64,000 nucleotides of DNA from Onchocerca lupi (lineage: Eukaryota; Nematoda; Chromadorea; Rhabditida; Onchocercidae): contig JAOVVO010000469.1 of the NCBI GenBank assembly GCA_028564675.1, forward strand, positions 1-64,000. Reading direction: 5' to 3'. The notes under the pieces are model-generated. The model saw only the letters and a program-made list of their open reading frames with translations. It was not told where the DNA came from and ran no database searches. Numbering within the stretch: the first letter of the stretch is position 1; the number at the start of each line of letters is the position of its first letter. Below, in pieces: positions 10,944 to 23,260 of this stretch. The position numbers and the translations under genes are program-made.

Positions 10944-13823
10944 TCAACTCTCTCTAGGCAGTTTCTTTACAAAATTCGGGTTTTTTAACTCTTCTGCCAC
11001 CACATCCAAACCACCGATCAATTCACCATTCAAATATAGTTGTGGATAGGTTGGCCAATTGCTATATTCTTTCAGTCCTTGTCTTATCTAAATATGACTA
11101 ATGATATTAGTTATGCAATAAACTTGCAAGTAATATCTAATGTAATACAGAAAAAAATAGTGACAAAAAAAAGTGAAAGCTGTTAGGAACAAAATTATTA
11201 TGCTTCAAAACGTAATAACATGATACACCAGGCATATTAGTGCAGCAGAACAGGAATGGCCACCAGATGAGGATATATGAATTCCTAAAGTTATATCATC
11301 TGACTACGGAGTTTTTCCAATTCAACTTTCAATTTGCAGTCATTAATTAAAGAATTGTTACTGTTGATTTGAAGTGCTTGCAGGGATTAGATTCAAATTT
11401 CAACTAGAATTAATCTTCAGTTAAGAAAGTCCTTTATGTTCAAGAAAATACTGAAATTTTGATGTCATCACAGAAAAAATAAATAAGTAACAAAAAAAAA
11501 AAATCATGGAAATAAAACATTTTTCCGATGTTTCACCAGCGAAATGATAAGAGATAAGACAAGGAATTTCTTTATTTTTTTTTCTCAAGAAATACAAGAA
11601 AAAATTAAGTAACCAAAATTATGGAAATGTACCTCGTCATCTCTAAGAATATCGAAAAATGAATAAGTAGCATTAACCTCAGCCAACAGTTCGATAATCT
11701 TTTTGCTGAATTCTGCAAATCAGACTGGAAAAAATTTTTAACCATAACTGATTCTTTTTTTTAAAATACATTAAAGAGTGTTTGTAGACTAAGTCATCAG
11801 CCCTTATAAAAATAATAAAACTTACTGCATTCAGGTACTTCAGGGGTTCCTTTCATGAAAAGCATTAAAGGAGCTCTATTGATCAGTGCCTTTAATCTTC
11901 CATTCTTATTCTGAAAACGACCCTTCATTTCACATAGAAATTTTTCTTCTTAAACAGACAAAAGTAGAAAGAAGCTTTCTAAATAAATTTACAGAGATAT
12001 GGTTTCATCAATGAATTTGTGGTACAAACTTACCTTCAATTTCGGCAACTTGTTGCAAAATTCAGGGTTATTCAACTCTTCCCTAAGAATATCTAGGCCA
12101 CCAACAAATTCTCCATTCAAATAAAGCTGTGGATATGTAGGCCAATGACTATATTCTTTCAATCCTTGTCTCACCTGCAATTTTAAAGCAAACAGTCTAT
12201 GAATTCAATTGTCATAGGACGTTTTTCCAACGCACAATAGAAAAAAATCAATAATTGAAACAAAACTAAACTTGATAAAAATTTTCTTTATGGTTTAATG
12301 AAAAATCTTGCCTCGTCATCTTCCAAAACATCGAAACTTGAAAAATCTGCATCAACTCTACGCAAGAGATTAACAATTTGATTGCTAAATCCTGAAATAA
12401 ATCTCGAATTGAAACTTAAAATATTAGAAAAATCTTATGGAAAAATTCGGAATTCCGAGAAAATAGTGAAGGAAATAATAATTAATACGTAACATTTTCC
12501 TAAGCTTCGCAAAAAACTAATTTTTTGTATGACAAACCGCATTTTGGATTATCTGGTGTTCCCTTCATAAAGAGCATGAGAGAAGATTGAAGTACCAATG
12601 ATTTCAGCCTATCATCCACATTCTGAATTAAAAAGCGACTGCAAAATGTTTAAAATAAATTCAAATGTCAAAAAATTAGCAAAAGGGCTCCTAAAATGTA
12701 AAGAAGCTAAAGAGCTCATAAAACTATTTACTCTCTCTATTTGCTACTCCGGTTTCCGTTTATAGATTACCTTTACAGCAGAGATGGAATTCTAGAGAAA
12801 TACTGAGAAATGTCGAATAAGCGACAACTTTTGATAAAAGATAAATTTACAGAGATTTACATTTTTCTCATCAACAACCAGTTTTTTCGTCAGACTGGCG
12901 ACGCCTTCTACAAAATTATGCTTCATGATTTTTATTCTTAATTCACCCGGATCGAATCCCTGTAAACGATCAACCTCTTTCCCTCTCTGAAATTATTTCT
13001 TTTTAAAATGAAATGACTTGTAAAAATTGGAACGGCTATTTTATTACATACTTTATCATAACGAATAAAAAAAAATGGATAAAAAGCAGAAAACGATAAA
13101 AGTGCAACAAGCTTGGTATTTGAAATTGCACTGTCATATTTTGCTAAGAATAATGACATTAAAAAAAATTTTTAAAGTTCTATATGCTGTTTTCTAATCT
13201 GCTACCAAGTAAATTAAATATAATAATGCATGAATAAATGATGAATAGAATCACATTTTTAAAAACTGGAAACCTTGAAAAATAGAACGGTTGGAGCTGC
13301 ATTAATCTTGTTCGCAATCGAAACTTCAAGAACCTCTTCTGCTTCAACTGCAGCAAAATCGAAGCATTTCAGCTCATCTTTCAGTTCTAATAATAAATTA
13401 TTGAGCTGCTCGCATATTTCAGACCATTTTGCAGAGAAATGGACCAAGGAATATCTGGAATATATGTTTAATTACTTTTGAAAGATTTACATCTTTTAGA
13501 AACTGTTATACTAGGATGAATTTTAATCATTATTAGTGATTCAAAGAGCTCAGCAAACTTGATAGTGCTTCCGAATTTAAAATGACATGTAATATAGAGC
13601 TTATGATATTAATCCAGCAATATCCCTCCAGCAGCAAGGGGAAAGTACTGTCGTAAGATGGTTAGAAATAAAACAAAATTTCACAGATGCTTCAGCAATG
13701 TGCTACTTGCGTCGTGCTGTTGCTGTAAATATATAACTAATATTGGAAAATAATTGAAGGGACAAACTCGGTCATTCTAACGAATTGGTTGAATTCGTCC
13801 TCGTTTTTCAGCACTTTTCCCAT
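10944..13823 (-). CDS. GLRX3: Glutaredoxin-3 (PICOT; monothiol multidomain glutaredoxin)
   Basis: Nine exons, all in phase: 13823-13768, 13454-13274, 12986-12861, 12622-12538, 12391-12312, 12174-12034, 11910-11826, 11712-11633 and 11087-10944. They encode 325 residues, close to human GLRX3 (335). Residues 1-105 form a thioredoxin-like domain whose active site is AKWSEIC, lacking the first cysteine as is usual in this family. Two glutaredoxin domains follow, about 122-220 and 224-325, each with GTPxxPxC, WPTYPQLY and GGLD motifs. The first has the standard CGFS (149-152). The second reads CKFS (251-254), a glycine-to-lysine change formed across a splice junction. The family delivers and holds [2Fe-2S] clusters as glutathione-bridged dimers in the cytosol and nucleus, with BolA partners. 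The fourth intron in coding order appears to be GC-AG (GAG|GCAAGA). Three donors begin GTTT. The gene is tail-to-tail with its left neighbour, about 500 bases apart. Confidence 0.93.
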
Positions 13824-15962
13824 ATTTTAACCTGAAAAGTAGCATATTGTTATGAAACTATTTGAATAGCTAGGATCGAGGAAGATCAACGCTCTCCAAT
13901 GAACAATATTACCAGTAGTGTTACCAGTAGTGTTACATCCCCTAATCTTCTAAGGTGCATGAAGCATTTTAATCGGAAGCTATTTTTCTCACAAACATCT
14001 TGCGCAAAACAGTGTAAATCCATGTTTATTCTTGTTGATTAGGAGAACCCGCTCATCCATCTATTACCTATATAACTGTTAGTTGCTTATCGTATCTAAG
14101 AAATTATCTGTGAAGTTTCATATGACCCATAGAGGTCAATGAGCACTCCCTAATTGCCCTATGACCTCATGCACAGAGAAATTTTCGCCCCGCCCACCAA
14201 TCCCCTGACCATCACTTGCACTTCAACAGAATGTTTCAATTCAATCAGTTTTTCCATCCTACTGCAAAGTTACATCTGCTACTCTATTCGTCTGCACAAT
14301 TAGCATACCCTCATCACTTTCTAAACTATTTTCACATTATTCCTCAAATTATCTAATTATCTCACTTCCCATCTCCGATCTATCCTGCGAAATTCCACTT
14401 ATAATGAAGGATGTGCCGTTGATACCATTATTGATTTTTTCCTCAGTTTCTTTCATTCTATCTCCGTTTCTCCCAGAACATTCAGCATGCATAGCATCGT
14501 TTCATTGTAAAGCACAAATGAAAAAAATGAATGTTTCGGGACCAATCAATAGATAGATAATTCGAATCGAATTCGAAGTTCAACAGTTTACAAAGTAAGA
14601 AGTTTCCCTCTCCTGGCAACGTATCAGCAACGAGATCTAAACAGAAGTTATGATCAATTATTGAGTAGTGAATTGATGGATTATTCAATTTCTCCGTTCT
14701 TTACGCTTCATAAATTCGCTAAACTTGTACGGATTTCAAAACATTTTTTAAAAAAAAGTAATCCAAGCTGTGTTTAAAGAATGGTTTCTCAATGTTTTGG
14801 CTTTAAAATATTTTATTTAGAGCTATTAATTCGTAATAGTTTATTAATGTTCCAGTGTATTTCAAGATGTTTGTGCTGGTGATATTGCATTTTTATGGTT
14901 ATGCGTATGCATAATCTTCAAAAATATTTCGAATTTTTTAAATTATGAAGAATTAAAATATTTCAGGAACTTCTAAGAAGTTCGAATTGAGATTGTTTTA
15001 TAAATCGCGATTTTTATGCAATAGCGAACGCTTATGTGATGATGATTAAAACAATTGCTCAAACAATTGCTTGTAAATCAAATTATTGAAGTTTACATCT
15101 GCCCATTTTTTAATAACAGTATATTTCATCTTTTATTAAATCATAAAATTGTTAAATTACAATAAGCCTGCTAAATGCCAAGCACTATCGTGCTAAGGGT
15201 TTTTGGATCGATATCTGCAAAATATTAAGATTAATTAACGTTTGATTAATTCTAAGGTTATTGGACGTTTAGAATTTTCGAATTCTTCAATATAGGTCTG
15301 AAAAAGTTCATCGGTCACTTTTATTATGGAAGCAAAGCAAGTAAAATCGTTATGGTTGCCACCAACCTAGTAAAATACATTCTTTTACTAAGGGATAATA
15401 AGAAGTAAATTCTATGAATTTTTTCTAGAAACCAATCAATGAATTGCAGTGTAGGTGTTCAAAATATAATTCAAATTATTTTGCTGACTTTGTAATTACT
15501 TCAATAACTGTGTGATCGCAAAAGAAAATTTTCTCCACAAGTCTTACAGGAAAGTTAATAAGCGATGATGTTTGATCCTTATCTTTTCACCTGTATAGTA
15601 TCTGATTCTAAATTTCTGTACTCATTTATTTTCTTGTGAAGAATTTCTAATGTTAACGTTTTAATTTAATTCTTGTAAAAACAGATAATGTTCATAGATT
15701 CTTGAGAAAGTATTATATATACCATATTCGTCTTGTCGGGAATATCAGGGAATATCGAGGAGTTCATTTGAAAAAGGTAATACCTACATATTGTAATATT
15801 ATTGTTTTGCCTGTGTGATTGCTTATTCTTTTACATTAGAGTCATTTGAATAAGTCGAAATATGGGCAATTGCTAAATGACAAGGAACAAGTGAGTTTGA
15901 TATGCCTGGAGATTATGAGATTACTGAAACCATGGTGACATCAGATATCGGCTTGTCCTCCT

Positions 15963-16162
15963 GTTGATTTCTTTTCATTTTGAAGAGAGTATATCATTCT
16001 TTCATCAATTCTACTTTGTCATTTTATCAATCACTGTTTAGCCGCAGTTATCACTTGGCTGTAGCCTTATTGATTTCTTTTTCTATTTTTATAAGAATAC
16101 ATCTTTACTCCATCAGTTAACTTCTGTTTTGCTATTTTATCAATCATTATTTGGTTTAATTA
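15963..16162. repeat. Old tandem duplication, unit about 106 bp
   Basis: The segment from TTGATTTCTTTTC near 15963 through ATTTTATCAATCACTGTTTA recurs from about 16069 through ATTTTATCAATCATTATTTG. The spacing is 106-112 bases and there are many substitutions. A third, weaker copy may lie around 16540-16630. No coding potential or terminal repeats were seen. Confidence 0.4.
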
Positions 16163-16640
16163 AAGCAAAAAATAAGCTAAAATAGTAACAAAGTTTATAG
16201 TTTGCATCTGCCATTGCTCATATAAAGTTAAATGAGCCAAATGGCAGAACAATGATAGCTCGACCCATTTTAATGGCTTACTGTAATGACCTCTTTGTTA
16301 AATAAATCATTTACTTTTCCGGATGCCAAAATTATCATCAAATCGAAAGAAGCTTTTGAAGAGATCTTATATCTGGAGCAGTCGTAAGATTTAATCAGCT
16401 TTTAGTTCAAAGAAATTTCAATGATTGTCCTTTTTTTGAAACTCAGAACTAATCATCCTTTATTTGGATAGAACCATTGCTGATACTATGAGATAGCTGT
16501 GCCACATTTTGGAATAAGCATCTCATCATCGTTATCAATTTATTTGATTCAATTTTAATGTGCTTTTATGAAGACGGCGTTACATTATATTTCAGTCAAT
16601 TCATTTTATCATTTTGCATTATTATTTTATTTTTGATAAT

Positions 16641-17263
16641 GAATTGCACAAATCTTAAGCTTATTGCTAATTTTAAAAGTTAAAAAATTCCATTCCATTG
16701 AAAATTTTGTGTCATTTTCAATTCAATTCATGAAAAATTTCGTCCATTCAGGAAAAATTCCGGCTCTCCCAGAGAGTACATTACTATTGAGAACCTTTAT
16801 TAAACAGTATTGAATTTGATCCATTAAATCAACGATGAACACCAAATTAATGAGAACGATCAATCCAAAAAAATATTTTGATTATGATGTAATCTTCCTA
16901 GAAGAATCAGTCAATCTAAAAAATAGATTTGCGACCATTTGTTTTAATTTCTTCCAATGCAAAAACCAATGGAAATTTTTATCTGACTACTTTAAATAAA
17001 TTAAATTTATCCTGGGAAATAAAACATTCAAAACAATACTTTTATCTCAGAAACACACTGCCCATCGATCACAGACAATAGAAAATGTTATGAAAACTGA
17101 ATTATCACTCGAATCCATAAAATTCTTCTAGTAACTATTTGCAATGGATACGCACTTAAATCTATTGTTAATTTTAAAAATTTCATTCCATTAAAATTTT
17201 TTTGTCATTTTCAATTCAATTTATGAAAAATTTCGGAGAGCTTGCCCATTCAAGAAAAATTCT
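16641..17263. repeat. Pair of diverged direct repeats about 500 bp apart
   Basis: Copy A (about 16641-16759) and copy B (about 17140-17263) share the order TTGCTAATTTTAAAA, ATTCCATTCCATT, GTCATTTTCAATTCAATT, ATGAAAAATTTCG and CCATTCA(G/A)GAAAAATTC. Copy B has a short insertion before CCATTCA. The intervening 380 bases are unrelated at this level. This may be a local duplication or two copies of one short interspersed element. Confidence 0.5.
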
Positions 17264-17510
17264 TTTAATTTTTGGAAAGAGATAATAATAAATATTATCC
17301 AAAATTGAAGAAAAAAAATTTTTTTTTTGCTTAGAAACATGATTATTTCGAAATAATATAAATTAATTCTTCAAAAATGTGAAAGCTAATTAGTTTGGCA
17401 AACTTTTATAAGAAACTCTTTTTAACTCCTCAATTTCCTTACTGTTTATTCAAAATGACCCAATGGTTTCTTTCCGGAAATTCTTAAAAAATTTCACTCA
17501 TGCAGGAAAC

Positions 17511-20500
17511 TTATAAATTTTTTTGAGAAGAAATGACAAGTTGGAACCTAATTGAAACCTGGCATTTTGTGGTACTTAAATAAAAATCTTTAGAATTAAT
17601 AGTAACATCAATTGCGTTTGGAAGATTGCATGAGCGTGAAACATGTGTTATCACACCTGGCGTACTTAATAATTCCACAATACTACTGCTTTGATTCTGT
17701 TCAGATAGGACTATACAACCAAAATCCCAATCATATACTGTCTTTCTCCAGCAAATAGCGGATTCCGTCGGCTGAATTGTGCTGGAAAACAGTTCTGGAT
17801 GTCGAATTTGAAGTGCCTAAAAAAAAAAAGAATCAGTCATTTTGTTTATTCACAAAAATTCTTTGGAACTTGAAATTAATTTACCTTCCAATTCGAAATT
17901 TTTCCAGAGACAGGAACGAGAAATCAATCATTCTAGTTCCAGTACTAGTCGGAAACACATGAAGTAAAGTCGCATATTTATTTAATGATTTAAATTTTTA
18001 TTAAGAAAACTTGGAAGTCGAGATCCTAGCAAAACATACATTAATTAAAGTTATAACTCCATCAAATGTGAAATTGGCCCGAATATTGCGAAGAAGAATC
18101 TTTCTGGGTAACTTCTCCTGAACAGCCCATCGATGCAACGAACTATCAGTAAATCGGGCAAAATGAATCGGAGTTGCACTGCTCAGAATTAATTCCTGAC
18201 ATTCCGGCATTGCTTCCAAAACCTTGAAGAAGACGGAGTGAAAAACTTGGCATAGTGAGCGTGAAAACATCTAAATTAGTTGCTTCATTTAAGAAATCTT
18301 GACTTTTTGAACTAAGCATTTGACAACTCTTGAAATCGGTTAGATTTGAAGTGCCGCTGTTCAAGTTTCAATCCATGACTGAATAGGTCTTGTAAGTCAT
18401 ATAGAAATGAATTGTAAAAATTAATCCAATATATGTTCAGTTTGTGCTAATCTTCGCAACAATCAGACTTTTTTAATGTTGCGAAGAAATTCGAAGTTGC
18501 TAGAATACAATCAGAGCATCTGCATTAGAGGAACAACAGAAGATGTTCTCCAATATCATGTTGTGGTTGTAAAGTAAAAAAGTATTTTAGTTACGGCATG
18601 ACATGAAAACAATAAACTGTTTAGTTGACGGTCGAGATCTATGTAATTTATGAATTGAAGCAGACAATTATTGCGAGAATAGAAAGAGAGATACGTCAAC
18701 TTATAGAAGAATGAATTAAGAGTGAGTAATCGTGAATTTTTCTATTTTTATTAAAGGGTCTAAGTTTTCAAGTTTTTTGTCAGCAATATGATATTATGAT
18801 TGAAGTTTTAAAATTCAAATAAATAGTTGCGTTCTATCAGAATTTAATGAAAAAGAGAAAAATAAGATGATGGTTTCAGAAACTCAAGAAGAAACTGTTT
18901 TCAACCAGAAATGTAAATGTGAGATGTGTGGAACGATGTTGGAATCTTGGATTCATCTTTTTTTCCTTTTTATGCAGCATATTATGAATAAAGTTTTAAA
19001 GTTGAAATAAATGATTGAGTTCTATTTGAAGTAAACTAATTGAAGTAAGACGAATGAATTTTAATTTACAATTAACCAAATGCGAAATTGCAGCATAAGT
19101 TATAATTACTAACCAAATCATCCAGAAGACATTGCTCGAAATGGGAAAGTTCGATGCTCAACTTTTGACAGCGTGTACGCATTAACAGTTCACAGAAATA
19201 TTCCGATGGTAATCGAAAACGGCACAAAGTGAAGACTAAACGTGTAGCATTGCTGAAATTTTTAAGAAAAAATTTTTCATCAGTTTAATCCGAAAAATTT
19301 TGAAATTCAACAGAACATTTATGATTTTTTCGTGTAAAGTGCGATTGGGAAGTAAACAACACATCACAAAATATAATTCAGTCTATTCCCCCATTATATA
19401 TGCTATCTCATTTCTTTTTCGTCGATTTTATTGTGACCCATCAATTACATTATTTACTGAGAGAAGGAAGAGAAAAAACTAAATTCATTTTAGAATTTTA
19501 GAAAAAACGATTTTTATTTCTGAAAAGTTTGCAAGTAATATTTCGAAAGCCTAAATTTCGCACTGCTTTCGAACAGCTGCAAGATAAGAAATCTTCTCTG
19601 ATTGAATCTTTTGATTCACTTAATATATTATCAGTACAATGACATAATACTGTTGAGGTAAAATCACTTAATTAATTAATCCTAATTGATTAATCAACAT
19701 CCCTTTTTACTAAGAACTATCATAATGCCTGATATCAAACGGATATATCCATTTCTGTTTTATTCCGAGACTCTCAGTCTTGATATAGTCAAATTTAGTG
19801 CAATATTTAGAAACACTTCAATTTTATAAAACAAAATTCTAACAAGATACACCATCAGCATAATTCTTTATCTATCTAATCACTGTACAGTACGACCTAA
19901 TTCCAATTTTTTGCACTCTAATTTGTTTTTTTTTTTCCAAGTTTTTGTTTTCGAAGTTTTTCGCCCAATTTTCTAATTTATTTTCTAATTATTTTCCCAT
20001 TCCTATCTTATGCTCAATAAAGTTACCCAATTTTATTAAAAAAAGATAAAAAGTTATTGCACAACATGGTCTAATTTGATCACCATTCAGTCCATTGTTT
20101 TTAAACAGTTTTTTTAAGAAATTCTGAATCCAGTAAACTAATGAAATAATATGAAAAATAAAGTAATTCAAATGAACGATAATTTTAGGTTCAAAATCGT
20201 AGGAGATTCCCAAAAATAACATAGCTTTAAAATTTTTTAAAGCAAAAAGAAATGAATATTTTTTTGAAAGCGAAAAAATTTCAAAATATCTTCTTTTCTC
20301 CTTACTAATGCCAAACTCTTTCTATATCAATGAAAATAGTGGCTTAGAAAAATGCTATGTGATTAATTAAAAAGGTCAACAAAGAACTAAAATCATTTAG
20401 TCATAATAATTCTTTAGCAATAAAAGTCCAAGAATTGATTATGAACTTACTTAATTCTGACCCAACTTTTGCATAAACTATTGTACAGATCAGTGGTGAT

Positions 20501-21546
20501 AGCAATGCCCGAAAAGGTAAGTGTGCCGTGAATGCTTGCTTCTTTGAATTGTTGATCCAAATAACTCAGCAAATTTTCCGATAAATTGTTACGATCTGTG
20601 AAAATTTGATAATTTCATCATATCAAAGAATCTTCTTTTGCTATTAATATTATTAATAATTTATCGTCTTTATTTCCTTTTTCATACTTTTCACAAAACT
20701 TAATTTATAATTCTTTTTCAAATAGTATCTTTAAATTTATGAAATCCAAAATCTCTCATATCTACTGAATGCATCAACAAACTTATTAACAAAAAATTTC
20801 ATCTTATTATCTTGATATGGTAGTGATATGATAATGAAAACTGACCACCAGTATAATCCTCATCCTTGAAGAGTTCCCGATATTTCACTACGGAAGATGC
20901 TTTTCGAGTAAATTTCACGAATAATCGCCTTCTTCTGTTTGCTTTCAAGATTAACGATGTTTGCAATCGTCCAAGTGGTCGAGCTCGTTTCTCGCAACCA
21001 CACATGCTAATTCTTAAAGTTATATTACTTAAGATTAGTCTACTATCATGAGTTATTAGCAAGATTAATCTACAACTCTGGAACTAAGCCTATAACATTT
21101 ATTTATATTTAAAAAAAAGGTATCAAGTTGAATGTGCCAGATAATCCTCATGAAACTAAGTTTCAAATTGAGGATGAAAATAAAGCGAGTAAGATGCAAT
21201 TTGGAGAAGTAAGAAAAATTTGTTAGAATTATTAAAGATTCATTTTTCCATATTTCAATTAAAAAGAAAATTCTGGAGCGCGGCATTTCAGTACTCACCC
21301 CATTTCGATTACTTCCGGTCGGCATAATAAGTGGACATTTCGTCTTATCAATTTGTAAAATTGTTTGTTGACACGCTGAGTTCGCAGCAATTCCGGATGG
21401 CTTAAGTATGAGAATACTCGATGAATTACAGTTTCTGGAAGATTTGTCAACTGCATACCATAAATGATATTTGCATCTGAACTTAAATTCTTCATTTTCA
21501 TGAATTCTACTGATGTAGACGGAATTCCGGGTGCTTCTGAATTCAT
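17511..21546 (-). CDS. F-box protein, nematode, substrate unknown
   Basis: Six exons keep frame throughout: 21546-21299, 21006-20846, 20595-20451, 19252-19114, 18222-18040 and 17816-17511, giving 393 residues. An F-box occupies residues 32-70 (LTNLPETVIHRVFSYLSHPE, then LLRTQRVNKQFYKLI), the Skp1-binding element of SCF ubiquitin ligases. The remainder should recruit the substrate, but I see no WD40, leucine-rich or Kelch repeats in it. A strongly basic patch (KANRRRRLFVKFTRK) lies in exon 2. The start ATG sits immediately after TTTTTTTACTTCAG, so the mRNA could begin by trans-splicing there. Exon 5 begins at a weak acceptor TTCTTCAAG. Just upstream, another open frame (LSSKSQDFLNEATNLDVFTL) would join the same exon only through a one-base shift, so exon 5 could be longer in reality. 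Donors are GTGAGT, GTCAGT, GTAAGT, GTTAGT and GTATGT. Confidence 0.85.
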
Positions 21547-21560
21547 CTGAAGTAAAAAAA
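21547..21560 (-). promoter_or_regulatory. Possible spliced-leader trans-splice acceptor of the F-box gene
   Basis: A T-rich tract ending ACTTCAG directly precedes the ATG of the F-box frame, leaving no room for an ordinary 5' UTR. In nematodes this placement often marks the spliced-leader acceptor. A cis-spliced upstream 5' exon is the alternative. Confidence 0.35.
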
Positions 21561-23125
21561 TTTGGGGGATTCTGTAATTTCAATATTTCATGCTTTCACT
21601 ATTTCTCCGACAAATTTATATTTCAAAGAAACGGGGAATATTTGACCTCAAGTATTAAACGAATCATTTGTTATATGTGGAACTTTTAGGAATGAAAACT
21701 AATACTGAATTTTGAAAAGGAATTTCTTAAAACGATGGATGAAAAAATCGGTTCAGGAAATCAAAAATACCCGAAAAAAAAAGTAAAAGATGAGATGAAT
21801 AAATTGGAAAGCATATGAATGAAAGTGGTAAGATGTCATCTGTGTTCAATTGCATGACAGCAGGTGTTTGATTGTTAGGAGAGAGAGGGATTATGGGCAT
21901 GTGTCGATAACAAGTGTACTTGAAATAAGAAAAAGATTAGTGGACTCCAAAAGCCGGATGTTGTTAACCGGAGAAGTGACCCGGAAATATGGAAATCGTC
22001 ATATACAAGTGACAGGTGATGTGTTTGCTTCAGAAATTTTAAAAGCAATCCGAAAAACTGGAAAGGAAGAAACGGATGAGCCAAGACAGATCCGGAAATT
22101 ATGAGGGAAATGGAAGACGCAAGAAACACAGCATTTTGATATATAATCAGAAATGTATTAGAATATTTCAATCAGAATGCTACATGTTACCAATCTCAAA
22201 ACTTGTTCTAATTTCCAACTTTGCAACATGTTTTCTTGATTCCTGATTTCTGCTTTTGATTTTGCTCTTTTTTGAGGAGTAAAGACGATCATCAGAAAGA
22301 TTCTTTATGCATAATTATGACAAAATCAGTGAATTCAATGATAAGATTCAAATGATTCAAAAAAAAAAAAAAAAAAAAAAGAAAAAGAAAAAAAAATTAA
22401 GGTGAAGAAAAAAAGACGATTGAAAGTTATGACGTATGAGTAAGAGACAAGTTTAACCTGAAAATATGTAAAAAGAAAGGATGTGAGATGAGATGTTGTA
22501 GATGAAGTATCGAATGGATATGAAATTCGAGAATATAATCATCAATCCATCAAAGAGAGAACAATTTAGACGCTGAAGTAATTTTAAACAGGTAAAGATT
22601 GTCAAACAGCGAGATTCTGAGGCCATAACGAAATAACTCAGCTTTAACTGATATGAATGATTGATTTCTTGATAGAACCAAAAAAAATATTATTATTAAA
22701 GTGTGTAATTTTATCAGTGTTCTTAATGTTTTATGATTCTCGTAACATTCTGGCAATAGAATATTGGGAATCTACTTTATATTACAAGATTGCATCAATC
22801 ATATCGAGCAGAACAAAGTTCTATGAGATTTAAAATTAAGTTTCCAATACAGTGTAGTCTAAAAAGTCTCACAATTGATCTTTCTTCTTGTTTAAAAGTG
22901 TGAAAATTGAATTTAAGATAAAAATTAAGCCACACTGTAATGATTTCGAGAAATAGCTTGCAAATTCGAAAATTTAACTTCGATTCTATAACTTAGTAGA
23001 GCTCGTGTTTGTCAGAAAATAACCATTTACAACTTCAAAATCTCTATTAATCTAGTTGAAAAATTGGTATTTATGCTTAAAAGACCGTACATTCAGAAAA
23101 TCTAAGCTGTATTATAGGAATTGTG

Positions 23126-23260
23126 ATGACAGGAAGAAAGGAAGAAATGATGAGGAAGACATTTGAAGTAATGATGATATATTTATGGGTACTTCTTCTC
23201 TTAACAGACGTCAGTCAAAGTTTGACAGTTCTGAAAATCAGACGTCAATTACAGCAATAA
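23126..23260 (+). CDS. Candidate small secreted peptide or signal-peptide exon
   Basis: An ATG-initiated ORF of 44 residues reads MTGRKEEMMRKTFEVM then a hydrophobic core MIYLWVLLLLTDVSQS, followed by a short polar tail with a stop at 23258-23260. A basic n-region, leucine-rich h-region and small residues near a possible cleavage site are what a signal peptide shows. It is unusually well formed for this AT-rich spacer. No second exon was found, so it is either a tiny peptide gene, a first exon, or chance. No known family is recognised. Confidence 0.25.
   Translation: MTGRKEEMMRKTFEVMMIYLWVLLLLTDVSQSLTVLKIRRQLQQ

Larger units (their letters stand above)
13824..17510. other. Spacer between glutaredoxin-3 and the F-box gene
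   Basis: No gene is recognised. The stretch contains a 12-base direct duplication (TTACCAGTAGTG twice, about 13909-13935), the local duplications listed separately, and a hairpin at 16208-16247 whose arms CTGCCATT..GCTCAT pair with a small bulge. The glutaredoxin-3 promoter should lie at its left edge and the F-box gene's 3' end at its right edge. Confidence 0.5.

Noticed and set aside
21850..22171. Overlapping ORFs on both strands upstream of the F-box gene
   Set aside because: Neither has splice context or recognisable content, and both strands are open together, which suggests local composition rather than coding.
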